Part shown: one piece after another, positions 45,296-58,000 of the stretch
Layout: each line of letters begins with the position of its first letter
Position numbering within the stretch: the first letter of the stretch is position 1
NCBI GenBank assembly: GCA_019055375.1
Contig: JAHQIW010000121.1
Span: 1-64,000, forward strand
Length of the DNA: 64,000 nucleotides
Reading direction: 5' to 3'
Source of the DNA: Parelaphostrongylus tenuis
Taxonomy: Eukaryota > Nematoda > Chromadorea > Rhabditida > Metastrongylidae
Notes under the pieces: model-generated
The model's database searches: none
What the model was told of the DNA's origin: nothing
Seen by the model: the letters and a program-made list of their open reading frames with translations, nothing else
Made by a program: the position numbers and the translations under genes

Positions 45296-45704
45296 CTAAA
45301 TGTTTTAACTTCAATGACGGAATTATTCAAGGCTGTCTCTATCTATAGAGGGAAGAGGAAGTTACTCCGCATATCAGTAGCGCTTGTAGTAGGAAGAGGG
45401 CCACTGTTTCCTGAGGCTTCACAGTAATCGCTCTAAAATGATATAATTCTTAAATTTTTCTCATAAGCACATATCAGGACATACGAGTCATGTCTTCCAC
45501 TTGTTCATGTTTATGGTCTTGAAGCAGCGAGACCACCATGGAGAAAGTAAACTTGTATTTTTTGTATACTAAAGGTGTTACAACACTGACTGTGCCGTAA
45601 AATCAGCAACAATAAGAGCGCATCATTAGAAGAGCACCTAGCTTTAAGATTTGTAGATGTAATAGAGAAAACTGTTCCAACTATAAAATATAAACATCAA
45701 TTAC

Positions 45705-46025
45705 CTTCTTCTCTTTAGGAGTGCCACTGTTGGACTCCTGTCCATCTCCAGAAGTAGCAGTTGCGGTGGGTGCGCCTTCCTCCTTTTTCTGCTCGTCTCC
45801 TGGAGCCGCTGTGGTAGCGGTGTTGGCACTGGCACTTTCCTCGTTTTTCTGATCGGCTGCTGGACCCGTTGTACTCGCAATGCTCGCGCTTTCGTCCTTT
45901 TTCTGCTCGCCACCTGGAGTCGTTGGTTTTGCGGTATGCGCAGTATCCTCTCTTTTCTGCTTGTCTCCAGGTACAGCTGAAATCGCAGCACGAGTGCTCT
46001 CCTCTTTCTTTGCTTCTTCTCTGAG
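45705..46025 (-). CDS. REEP-like gene exon 7, charged tandem-repeat tail
   Basis: A 321-nt exon, phase 0 to 0, with acceptor ATCGTTTTAG and donor AAG|GTAATT; an in-frame stop directly precedes it, so the frame depends on splicing. After LREEAKKEESTRAAISAV come four imperfect repeats of 18-19 residues, each starting PGDEQKKEE-like (PGDKQKRED, PGGEQKKDE, PAADQKNEE, APGDEQKKEE) followed by a threonine/alanine-rich half. It is predicted to be disordered and cytosolic. Confidence 0.82.
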
Positions 46026-49000
46026 CTAAAACGATATTACATTCTCAAAACTTGACTGCTCGAGTTCTTATCAAATTTCAAATGATCAGGACAGCTATCT
46101 ATTTAAGCATGTGTATATAGATTGATATCAAGTATCATGTGTCACGCATATGCATTTACTTTTCTTATTCGATCACTGCCAACTAGTGGAGCTTCCCTTT
46201 GATAGCACGTCCTAATTGAAATGATATTAGAATATCGCTCATTAAAGCGCTAAAAAAGCGCTCGGCGTTAATCAATCCCTGAGGGATGAGCCATGAATTC
46301 GTAATTAATTTTCAACTTCGCTTGAGGTGACTGTATGCATAGCTGGCCTTCACAGTGACTGGCGGTGGCCTCCTGCTGAACCGAGTCAGTGCTGCTTATC
46401 CTCCCAGACAAGTCTGAGACCAGTCAATACTAAATTACCGACTCCGGAGGAATGGATGACTTGGTGAGCCAAGAGCGCGGGATCATAGCTACGAGATTTT
46501 GTCATATGGCTTTACTGCACCTGACTGAACGAATGGTGGCGCTCGCTATATTCCGCCAGAGTATTCATCTTTCTGAACTCTCCAAAGTTTTATTGGTTTT
46601 CATGATTTTTTCACCTGATGACATGAGACTTTATTCTAATAGAATTAATCCCGTTCATTTTTAAAATAGTACTTTAGTTCTGATCGAAAGCGATAAAATC
46701 CGATAGCGGAAAGCTGCGAGTTCTAATAATGGAAAAACTGCCATAGGGGTTTTGATGAATAAAGCTTACAACGTTTCTAGACCTCTGAGGAATATTCCAT
46801 GCATTCAGTTAGCAGCATTAGAGAATCATAGGAGTGACTGGATGCATATTTAGTTTATGAAATGCTCTATCCGGTCCAACCGAGGGGTCATATAAATACT
46901 GTTATCTCGCGGATTCCTCTGGTGAAAATATGGTTGTGGTTCGTTACTCCAGTAATCTGCCTCAAACTGACGATCTACGTTTATGTTACGGTCCCTAAAA
47001 CCACTGCGTTACATTCGCCCTAGTTACGCACTGCGGAGTTATTTTTGTGGTCTAAAATCTTAGCATTCATCCACTGCTGGACAATGGGCAAGATTGTGTG
47101 GATGCTCTAAGAGATGAGACTGATCTTCTCACAATGAAGTGAAACAACGAAATAGTAGGGAGTGCTTGAAAAATCTTTAGTTGGTAGAAACTGCCTCCTA
47201 TTGAGAAAGAAAATTCTTAAAATTAACTATACAAGCTGAGTGTGTTATTTTCGCTTTAAAAAGTTGCGCAACAATGAAGACAGAGACAATTTGATTGAAG
47301 GGCACACATTTTTTCTGTAGTTCATTCAAATGTGTCGCAGCGTACATTTTTGTTAGGCATGCCGTTTTATTTATCAAATTAGGTTGATGCAAAAATATTG
47401 GTGGTTTTACGCCATGAACTTTGAAGTCGTCACAACTAAGCTCAATCACTTTGGCAGCATATTTCGGGCCTTTCATGAAACTCAAACACACCTTTGTCTT
47501 GCGAAATAGGAAGCGTTACATCCAACTGATATTTGTCAATTGCGTATTCATGTAGCGTGAGGATCACTGCCTCGGGATTCGATGAACTCTTGAAAGGCAT
47601 TTTCTACATACTGTTTATAGTGGAAGCGTTTTCGTGCAAAAAGTTCTCGGGCTTGAAGAAGCGGTACTCGGTGGAAACGAGTTCTGGCGGATATGGGATG
47701 AAGCAGAACTTTGTAGCCCAATTCCTTCAACTTTTTGAAGCGCTCGCTGTGCAGCGTGCGCCTGGCTGTCGGCTGGCGTTAATTAAACCACAGTACTTCA
47801 ACACAAATCTTTCTATCTTTTCAGTTTGCCTTCAAATGGCAAACGACCGTGGAATGGCCAACGCTGAACTCTTTTGCAACATATTGAGTAGTCTAAAAGG
47901 ATTATGACCGCTTTCAAATGGTCGTTGTCTGGCCGACCCTTGTTCTCCTCGTCTTCAAGACTCTAACTTCCTATACTAAACTTCTCCTATCACCGCTGCA
48001 CTGTTCGTTCGTTGAGAATTTTTGGGATAAATGTGATGTTGATCTTACGAGTTTCTCTACTGCTTTAGTACCCATTTTGAACTCATAATCGGGTACTGTT
48101 CCACTATGGAGGCGCCACTTCGACTTCTTGTAAAAACGTATTTCTTGGTCTTCTTTGATGATCGAATAGTTATTGGATAGCACGAAAGAATTTGAACGAT
48201 GTATTCCGTCTTCAAAAAGGCCTTGTCCTTGCGCTGAAAGAGCAAGAACAGTATTTTGTTTCTCACTGAAAGATTTCTCGCTGCCAAAAGTTTTCCTTAG
48301 GAGATTCATTAATCAAGAAATCAAATCTAAAAAATTCCAATGATCTATTTGATTTTTATGATGGGCCTGGTAATACGCTGTAGCAGCCAAAAGAACACTG
48401 GGTTTCGCAAAAAATGGATCACTTCAGCTGTCCTCTCTCCACTTTGATCCATTGCGAAAACCGCATTTTTTGGTCGTTTCTAATGCTTGAATAATCAATC
48501 AACAGCTTAATTCAAAAAACTTGAATGCTATATTTTATTTTCAAAAAGACCTTATTATTGCGCTGAAAGAGCATAAAAAAGTTGTTTTCTTTGAAAGATT
48601 TCTCGCTGACCAGAGCCTCTCTCTTATAGTTTTGAAAAGAAAACGATAGATCAGATCTCAGGAATTCAAATAATGATTTGGTTTTTTTTTTAACAAACTT
48701 CATAGTGCCTCATTAGAACCAAAAGAAAATTGGGTTTCGCACTCGATGCTTTATGTCCAGTTTTGCAAAGCCCAATCTTCTTTTCGTTGTTAGAGCGCCA
48801 TGCGAGGTTGATATTCAAAACCAAATAAATTATTGGAATTTTTAAGGTCTGTTCTATCGATTAATTACTGAAACACCAAAGGAGTTTCTTTGATCGGGTG
48901 AAATCTTTAAATGATGTACAAAAATTAATTTTCCCTCTTTCAGCGCAACAAAAAGGCCTTTTTGGAGAAAAAACTACATCTCTAAAATTCCCATTTTGTG

Positions 49001-52000
49001 AGCTATCGAATGGCTACTTAAACATCAAGAACGACCATAAAACACGTTTTTTACAAGGCATCAAAGTGAGCTGAGCATAAAAAAAGTGATCCAGTTTTGC
49101 GAAACCCAATCTTCTTTTGGCTGTTGCAACGTGATACGTGGTCCATTTCAGAAACAAAATAAATCGTTGAAATTTTCATGATTTGATCTGTCGACTAATT
49201 ATCAAAATTTTGAAGGCAAAGCTTTGATCAGCGAGAAATCTTTCAATGAAAAACAAAGTGTTATTTTTGCTCTCTCAGCGAATAAAGAAGATTTTTTTAA
49301 AGATTATTTAAACCTTTCAAATTGTTTTGATTTGTGCTATCGAACGATTATTTGAACATTGAAAAAGACTGTAAAATGCATTTTTTGCAAAGGGTCGCCT
49401 CCATAATGGAACAGTACCCATTATCGTTACACACAATTACTTTTGCGCCAACCAAAATCTTTTCAGTACTTCAAAATAGGTAATAACATAAACAGCAAGC
49501 AGAACGCCATCAGCATCAAAACATAGAGCGAGAACTGCGCATTTAAATAATTGTATAACATAGCCACATATATCCAAAATCATATTCCATTATTATAGCG
49601 CTCATTTTCACATTGCATAAACCACCATGATTTCAATATTTTAACGCGGTGTTGTCTACTTGCAAACTACTCAGTTCTTTCCTTTTCGCTTCAAAGCGAT
49701 TTGGATCCGCATTCCTTACAGTAGGCATATATGACGCTCATTACATTTTTGTGTGTATATGTGATTAAGAGTCGGAATGAGCTGCTCTTTTACTAAAGTT
49801 CTCAAGTGTCAGTGCATTGTGTCTAGCCTAAGTAAGAGATTCATGAAAGTTCCCTATCATTACTGTGTCCATTCATCTATGAAATTTGTTTTCCATTGAA
49901 AGCGTTTTGGTTTTTTTTTTATTAAGGAGTGCTCAAAAGAATACAGCTATAGTAATACTAAATAATAACAAATTATAATTCATAGACAGACGGATCTTTT
50001 CCTATATATTGTGAGTGAACGAATGACAAAAGCAAATTTGTCTTTGAGTATACTTTTGACTTCCCGTTGAGACCTTACCATAGTCCTTCTACATTCTAAT
50101 AAGGATTCTGTTTCACACGAAGTTGTTTTTTCCAATTCTGAGAGCTAATGTTAAATTTTTTTACAATAATTCAAAGATGTCGGCATACATTTGGTTCTTC
50201 TGAAGCGGGTTCTTTTGCTGATTTTGGTGCTCCTTGAACACTTCTCTTCTTCCTCCTTAATTCCAGCAGCATGACTTTATTGCACCATTTTTTATTGATC
50301 TCCATTTTACTTATATAGGAGCTTTTTTAGTAATTTGAATAATTCATAATAACTCTAATATCTCAATATTGCCTACGGTTTCTCAGGTCTAGGGGAGTGC
50401 TTCCCACAAAGAATATCCATTTCATCCTTGTTGAATATGCGATTTTGATCATTGACCTGAGAACATTTGACGTTTTCATTATCAGCACATCACCAATCTT
50501 CACTGGAATCAAAATAGAAGAATGAAGAGTGTTACCTTTCCATAAATAGCCTCTTTGATTCTATCAACCAGTCTGGAAGGTTCCAAGAAGAGCATAAGGG
50601 CTAATAAAAGTTTGAAATTGTAATAGAGTGGAATTTTTTCTAATTCCTTATCACCAAGGGTCAAAACGCCAAAAATACTCCTGCAAGAAATATGATTAAA
50701 GATCGTTATGCAAGGTAATTCTACCTAAAGCAATCAAATAGCTATTGAGATTTGTGATATGAGAGTTACGGTCAATCAGATTTGCGTTGCTACATAAATT
50801 TTTCCGTTGTCCAATATGTACATCATCCTCAGACAGTCCGTTGACTAGTATACCAGGAACGTCATCACCACAGAAAATTCAGGCCAATTCCTAGTCACAA
50901 GCCAACAAATTCTTTCCAATCGACGAAGATTGAGGACTGTTTTGGTGATGACTTGTCGACACGCTTGCACGGATAACTGAGTCAGCAGGAAAAGTTTGTT
51001 GAGCAGCAATTGATCTCTGAATAATGATAAATGGTGGTATATTCTGTGATATCAACTGATTGAATTGCACGATTCCGGCAGCTTGTAGGGATGATGGCTG
51101 TAGAGCAACTAAAAGAATGAGTGAGAGAAGTGGCGGACACGAAGGGGTTATGAAGGGGTCATTTATGTGTTTAGGAAATCAGTTAGGCATAAATTGAATG
51201 TAGATACAGTACATGGCAATATATAATCGCTTCATAGAACTTTTTCGGCAAATCATGACGCATTCATGAGAGCTGTGACGCATTTGACGAGATTGCTTGC
51301 TTATTCTCACGATAGCGAGCTTTTTGTGTTTAGCCAATATTAAAAAGTCATAGGAGTAGGTTGAATAGAACCTTTCAAACGATAGAGGAAGAATTCATCA
51401 TAATAACCAAGTTTGAAAAGTGGATATGTCCCGCACTGACTTCCAAGCACAGCTAGGGTTAAGATTTTCGCAACACTAAATCGTTGACTCGATAGCATGC
51501 TCACCCCTATCCAAGTCATCCGTGTCCTTCGCGCGAGCAAATTGGTACTAGGCCTACCTAGGAATAGGAAAGTAGCAATATTATGGGTTGGTAGACAGTC
51601 AATGTTTAGGCTAAATATGCACTGATAAAAGGCTGTGGTTACTAAATGGAAGGAAAACATGACTTACACCTAGAGGATTATCGAAGGCGCATATCATCCA
51701 TCACTTGTCTCAATGCCTTCGTTAGGAGTTTACGATTACAGCAGATTTTTGATGCACAAATTTTTATTGAACTATGGCGCTTGTCACTCTTCACCAGTTC
51801 ATCTCATTACTCTAATGTTATTCTAGACTACGTTTTGATAAATAACGAGTGATCAGGCTACGAAACTGAAAACACCAGATTTCTATTCATTTTCGGCAAT
51901 GAAAAATTGAGTGAGGACTGAAAAACGTTTTTTTTTGTATTAAATAAGATGTTTATAGGAAATTAGGATACTGGAATGTCGCAAATAAAACTGCAGTTAA

Positions 52001-55000
52001 TTTTTCTCACACTAGTTGCCGTAAATTTTAGAATCCGACGATGATGGCATGGTAGGTTAGTAGTGGATTCTTTGGAGATAGCCGAAATAAGGTGTTCTCA
52101 CGTGAACAGCGACCGAGTGTTGGAGAAAGGTCGAGCTGACACCTAATGTTCTAATTAACTGACTCACAAACCACCCTGCCAGTTTCGTCATCATAAAGTC
52201 GTGATATATGAGTGAGCAAACGGAATCCATCAAAAACATTCATTCTCGTTACTGACTGTGAAAGACTGAAAAGCATCCGCTTTTCATGGTCGGGTGCATC
52301 ATTCGCGTACGCATTTCGATGAAACGGATAAACTATTAAAACGTAGTCATTTCTAGAAGTTAAAGTTGTCTTCGAAAACTTCGTCTCCATCCCGAAGCAG
52401 ACAATGCCCAATAGCTCTCTAATTTAGAGATAGAATGAAAAAGCAATGGATATCGGTAATTTATTCTTTTTATTGTCAACTGTTTCCGTTAGACATACAG
52501 GCAAAATTCCAGATGAATATATCTAACGGAAACTGAGATCACGGTCCCGGTGAAAATCTGGCTACCACATGCACGTTCTTTGTTCCAACTGGCAATCAGA
52601 TTGATATGCTTTCTCATATTTTGATCTCCAAACTAACTTACCAATAGATAATCATGTCTTCTTTCGGCGGTGCCTCTTTCGGATAACCAAACGTGGTGAT
52701 CAACGGCACACTCAACATGATGGAGTTACACAGCGCTCTTGCTTGATCCGTTGCGGCACATATCACTAACACTGACCCGGCGATCGCCTTTGCCAACTGA
52801 AACGATTCATTTGGTTTGTGTGATCACTGACGGTAGCAAAGGTGTGGTTTTGATAGAGTTCAACTCAAGCTCAACTTCAAGGACTTCCTGTGAAATTTTA
52901 TTTCGTTTTCATCTTCTTTTCAATTTGGGTTAATGAAGCGTATCCAATTCCGTTGGCATATGTGTTTCCTCTCATAAATGAGAGGCAAGCTTTATTTGAA
53001 AAGGTGTTTTCATTGAGACTAGGCTTGCCTTCCATTGGATTTGTGGAGTTTTAATTTTTTTGTCTCCTATTATTTTTTATTTTATAATGCTACTTCAAAA
53101 GTCTCACTTGTCCATATTCGCCTTAACCTTTCTGTTAGTTATTTTATATCTCATTACTGGTCATCTCTCCTTATCACTCTATTGATCTTCTCCGTTAAGA
53201 AACAAAACTCTCTCATATTCCTTCATTTCGAGTGTTTCCTTGAGACTACGCTCGATTTCAATGGATCTCTTCATTATTATTTGAGCCAACATGTCATGTG
53301 GTCTGGTAAAGGCTCTTGTACAGCCCGATACATGTGTTTCGACCTTACAGTCTCGTCAGTCGGGCAGAACCTCTTATTTTCATTTGCATTTCCCTTGTGT
53401 CCTCCTAATACTCACGCTTTATCTTTATTTCAGTCAAAAGACATGTCTGCCTCATCGTTTGATTTATTATTCCTTCAGCACTCACAGTCTCCCATGCGCC
53501 CTATTATTTGAATTCAGCCCTATTAGATTCTTCAGCAACCGTTTTCCAGACTAATTTCTGTCTTGCTGCATTAATTCTAACTTGCAAGATAGCCGCTATT
53601 TTTTCTGCAGCAAGAGGAACTGAGTTTCAATTAATGTTTGTGCTCTATTTTCTTACTAAATATCTCCTCATTGCAAACTTTTCTGGTCCAGTGGAAAAGC
53701 CCTTTTTCGTAATATTTACATTAAGTGAAAAACATTGATCAATTTGCAAGTAGATTCTTCCGCATCGAAGATTGTCTTTTTTTCGGAATATCGGTCCAAT
53801 CTCACACGTTTAAGGCGATTCCTCAACCACGTAATTACCTCCGATTTAATGGAATTAGTATCCGTTGCAATCCTTTGGTGAATACGGTTGAATTTAATGC
53901 ATGTTCATAGCTCAAACCTCACAGAGCGCCAATGTTGAGGTTGTTGGCGTGGCTCTTATAAAACGTCTTCACATTGTGCGTGCGTTATCTATCTTACTAT
54001 TGTGGCTGCTAATTATGTAACATGAACGGACTCATAAATGGCATAAATCCTTGTATTCGACCTAGGTAAGACAGTATTCAGTCAAATGGATAGAGTTACG
54101 TTTGTGATACCTATGATCGTTATCTCGATGCTTCACTTCTGCTCTAAAGTTCCATTGAATAGATCATTGTCTCTTGACAAGTAAACATGAATTGTCAACG
54201 GTGAAATTTATTGAATGCAATAAAGTAACATCTTGGCTGATGTTTTAGGGGCCTGAGGTGTACATGAGTCAGCGATTGGCAATTGGGTCCAGATTTGAAT
54301 AAAGTAGTCGAGTGGCGGCACAGGCTTCGTATTCTAAGCTACCGGAAGTCATTCTACACGCTATAACGCTCACACTCACTTCTACTATACTACGGATGTA
54401 GTCCATTGCACATTGCACACTAAAGGCTGACCAAAACAAATGCTTCTATTACATCTTTCAGCTATGACTGAATGGCTAGCATATTGGGAGCAGATCAAAT
54501 CCGGCGTAGCAGTGACGATAAAAATTAATAGTCGCGTTCATGTTCATACATGAGCTCGGTTGCGTTGCCGGTTTCGTCATAAATCACCAAAAATTCCCGA
54601 CAACGTTGTTTACACTAAACCGAATTCCCTCCAACATCAAATGCAGGATAAGCAGAGAGCACGAATTTTTTGTGAAAGCATCTATAGAGGATATTGTATG
54701 TGAATATAAGATTAATTCCCTTTTCTTATAGATATGTCGCATGCAGACGTCTTCTAAACTCTACTTTATTCCAGTAGTGATTTATGCCCTGTGAGAATTC
54801 CGTCTCCTCTTTGAAACGGTGTTTTTTCGCCACGCCCCTTTCAGTTGATATGGGTTCTACTAACACTTTCCTAGGTTTCCCATGGCCTGTTAGGGATCGA
54901 TCTTATACGAGGAAAGAATAAAAATATTTGAGCTAACAAGCAGGCAGAAAGGAGGATCAGTTCATAATCATCTTCCTGTTTGCTCTTCCAAGCTCTAAAA

Positions 55001-58000
55001 ACTCATTACGGCATTTGCCAACACTCTTCGTCATCAATTCGTGTTAGTCCTACTCTATAATGTCTTCTCATGTTTGTCAGAAACTTGGCACATCACCAGC
55101 ATATTTTTAACTTATCATTCTGGCACTTATCCTTTCAATTCATTAAAAGCATCAGTGTCAACCGAGGAGATCGGTTTTGGGGTTCACATGAAAGATCCCT
55201 AATAAGAGAGAGGTGGAAATTTATGTGCCATTTCTCCAAAAATCCCTTTCACTTCAATATCATTTTCACTGTCCGGATTGAAGCAAATATCAAAGCAAAA
55301 TGTAGGCGAATATGGTCGTTGCACTGATAAGACATTCATCTATACGGGTTCAATACCAATGGAAGAATGAGATTGAGATTCAAAATTTGAGCGAGCGGTT
55401 CTAAGACTTCCAGATTGATGTCCATTTCAATACATTGAACGTTTGAAACATAAAAGAGCACTTTTCCGCCGTAAGCATGAAATGCTGACTTATATGTAAA
55501 ACGTAAGAGCCGCTGAAAAGAATTGTTGTCGACCATCAATCCGGAAAGCTAATCATCATGCTAATAGGTTTCTCTAATCCAACCCTCGTAGCGAATGGAC
55601 TCTGATCTTCCAATAACGAATTTAGTCACTTTAATCATCTTTTCATTTCTTTCCACTAATCATTTTGTTTCTAATCATGCCAATAAATTGCATCCTTTAA
55701 CTGACAGGTGGATTTTTCCGTTTGATATCATTACTATATCCTCCATTCTTTTGAAATTTTCAAATACTACCTCTATTTAGCTAAATTGCGTTTATTCAAT
55801 CTGAGGCGTTTCGAAACGCTCTCTTTTTCAACCCTATAAATTTCGATTCGCCTAAAGATCTGCATATTTATCAGATTCAGCGTCAGCTAGCGAACAGCTT
55901 TTCAATTATGGTGTTGCTCAGTACGGAATATTCGTAATTCCACCGGATAACAGTAACATCCAGAGTTAAACGCTATACCCTTATGAAATAAACTGATTGC
56001 TTGTTTCTCTCATGTTATCACTTACCGTTTCTTTGTCTATTTCGGTTTTGTTTGATAAATCGCTTAATAGTCGAGCTGTCCACCATTTCTAAAAAAAATG
56101 ATTGTCATTTTATTACATAAATAGTAATTAGTAATAAATATTTACATAAAATCCTTATTCTTTATCTCATTATCAAAAAACTCATCTCCGTTTTCACCGT
56201 AGATTACTGAGAAATTTCATCAAACTAATGGTGAACCTAAGTTCTATGCATTAAAGAGTCGTAGTAGTAGAGATTTTGCAGCGTTTTCATTTTTCACCTT
56301 TCAATGTTATTTCCGTATTCAAACGCTCTGTCGGTTTCCGTTGCTGAATAGCAATTTCTGCTACAGATCGCATATTTCTCTATTAGGACACGTCTGCCTA
56401 ATAAAAATGTGTTTTTCAAAACTTTTTCGTTTAGTCCTCTTTGACTGGAAGAGACTGTCATCGCATCATTTTGACTCGCTCCGCTCGATTCACATGCCTC
56501 AACATCATCATCACCATCATCATCACGATAGCTCTTTTCCACGAAAAGATCATGTTACGGTTAGTAAGCAATTAGTCATGCATAGTTTCCCATACTTTCC
56601 ATTATTGCAGCACTTTTTGAAGACGTTGATAACATTTGAGAAGCACACAAATCGAATAATTAGCACTTCCTGACGAACGATGAGAAATGACTAATTTTTT
56701 CAAAGAATCATATACAATAATTTGCAGATAAACTGGCAAACCACACAGATTATGCTTGATTTTTACCGAATGACGTGAAAAAGTATAGACACTCCTAATA
56801 GATAAACACGAAAAGTGATGTTTGTTGTGCTCATTCTTTTATTTACGCAGTCAGCAAGTTTTCTTTCTATTTCCACATCGGTAATACAGTCTTTATGATA
56901 GAAATTTCTACTTTCTGTCACTCTATCGGCGTTAATGTAATTCTTATCCTTTCCAGAATATTTCAGAAAATTCTCTAAAACGCGTTTACAGCTATGAATT
57001 TGTCCTCAAAACAAAGATTAATTGCCGGGGTCTTCTCCTTTTGCTCGTGTTTTCAAGCGTTTCACGACCATATCATTGCTTTCGATATGCTCTCTGCCTT
57101 ACATTTCAAACTGTACAATTTTATTTCACTATGGACAATTCTGCCCAATCTATTTAGCTGCTAGATCTTTGCCAGACGTTCTTTCGTCAATCTAACTTTC
57201 GGACATGAATTTATTTTGATGGGATGGGTTCATATACAGCTGTTTTCGATCAGATATACTTGCGAAAAGCCATTCGGACAGTGGAAGCTAAGCGGTAATT
57301 GATCGCAGAAGTACACTTTTATTACGGTTTGGACAACCTATGTAAACACTATTAACACCTTAGTTAATTTTAACACCTTAGTTATTAAAAGACCAATTTT
57401 TCCCCATACACGCAATATGTGGTGACGTACATGAGAACATACATAGAAGGAAACATCGGATACGTAGAACTTAACGAGATACGAAAATTATTTGAGGGAT
57501 CGGAATAATGGAATGATAAAAGTGTAATTATCAAGTTTTGGCAACAATTCTTTGGGTATATGTCGAGCGTTCGACTTTTTGGGAGTGATTGAATGCATGT
57601 ATGACCTTTACAATAACTTACAGTGCTCTACCGATATATCAGGTCAGTACTGCTATCCTCTCAGGCAAGTGTGGTATCCATTGCGACCTCGAATGTTGGA
57701 GGGCTTAGTGATTCGGGCATGCGAGACGAGCCATCACCATTGACCACGTTTGTGTCACAGAGCACGTATAGCCACTGTACGGTCTGCTCCCCAATATGAC
57801 TATGCCATCAAGAAGTTATCACTGTGTTTGCTGTGAGGGCGCGGAACTATATATTTTGGTAAGAAAACGCTCCAGTTTCACGCTGATTGATGGGTCTGGC
57901 ACATCGAGATGGCCGCAGTAATAAAAAAATCTAGAATAAACTTTCTAGTGACAGGCGACTCAGTAAAACACTAACGAGTTCGCCAAACAATAAGTGTTGG

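Noticed and set aside
47533..47907. 124-residue plus-strand ORF
   Set aside because: Antisense of the mariner transposase remnant on the minus strand.
52175..52418. Firm assignment of this exon to Ku70
   Set aside because: Only one strand-like motif and spacing agree; neighbouring exons do not supply the expected flanking parts of the domain in order.
56341..56673. 110-residue plus ORF with a histidine run
   Set aside because: The histidines come from a CAT repeat; no splice or start evidence.
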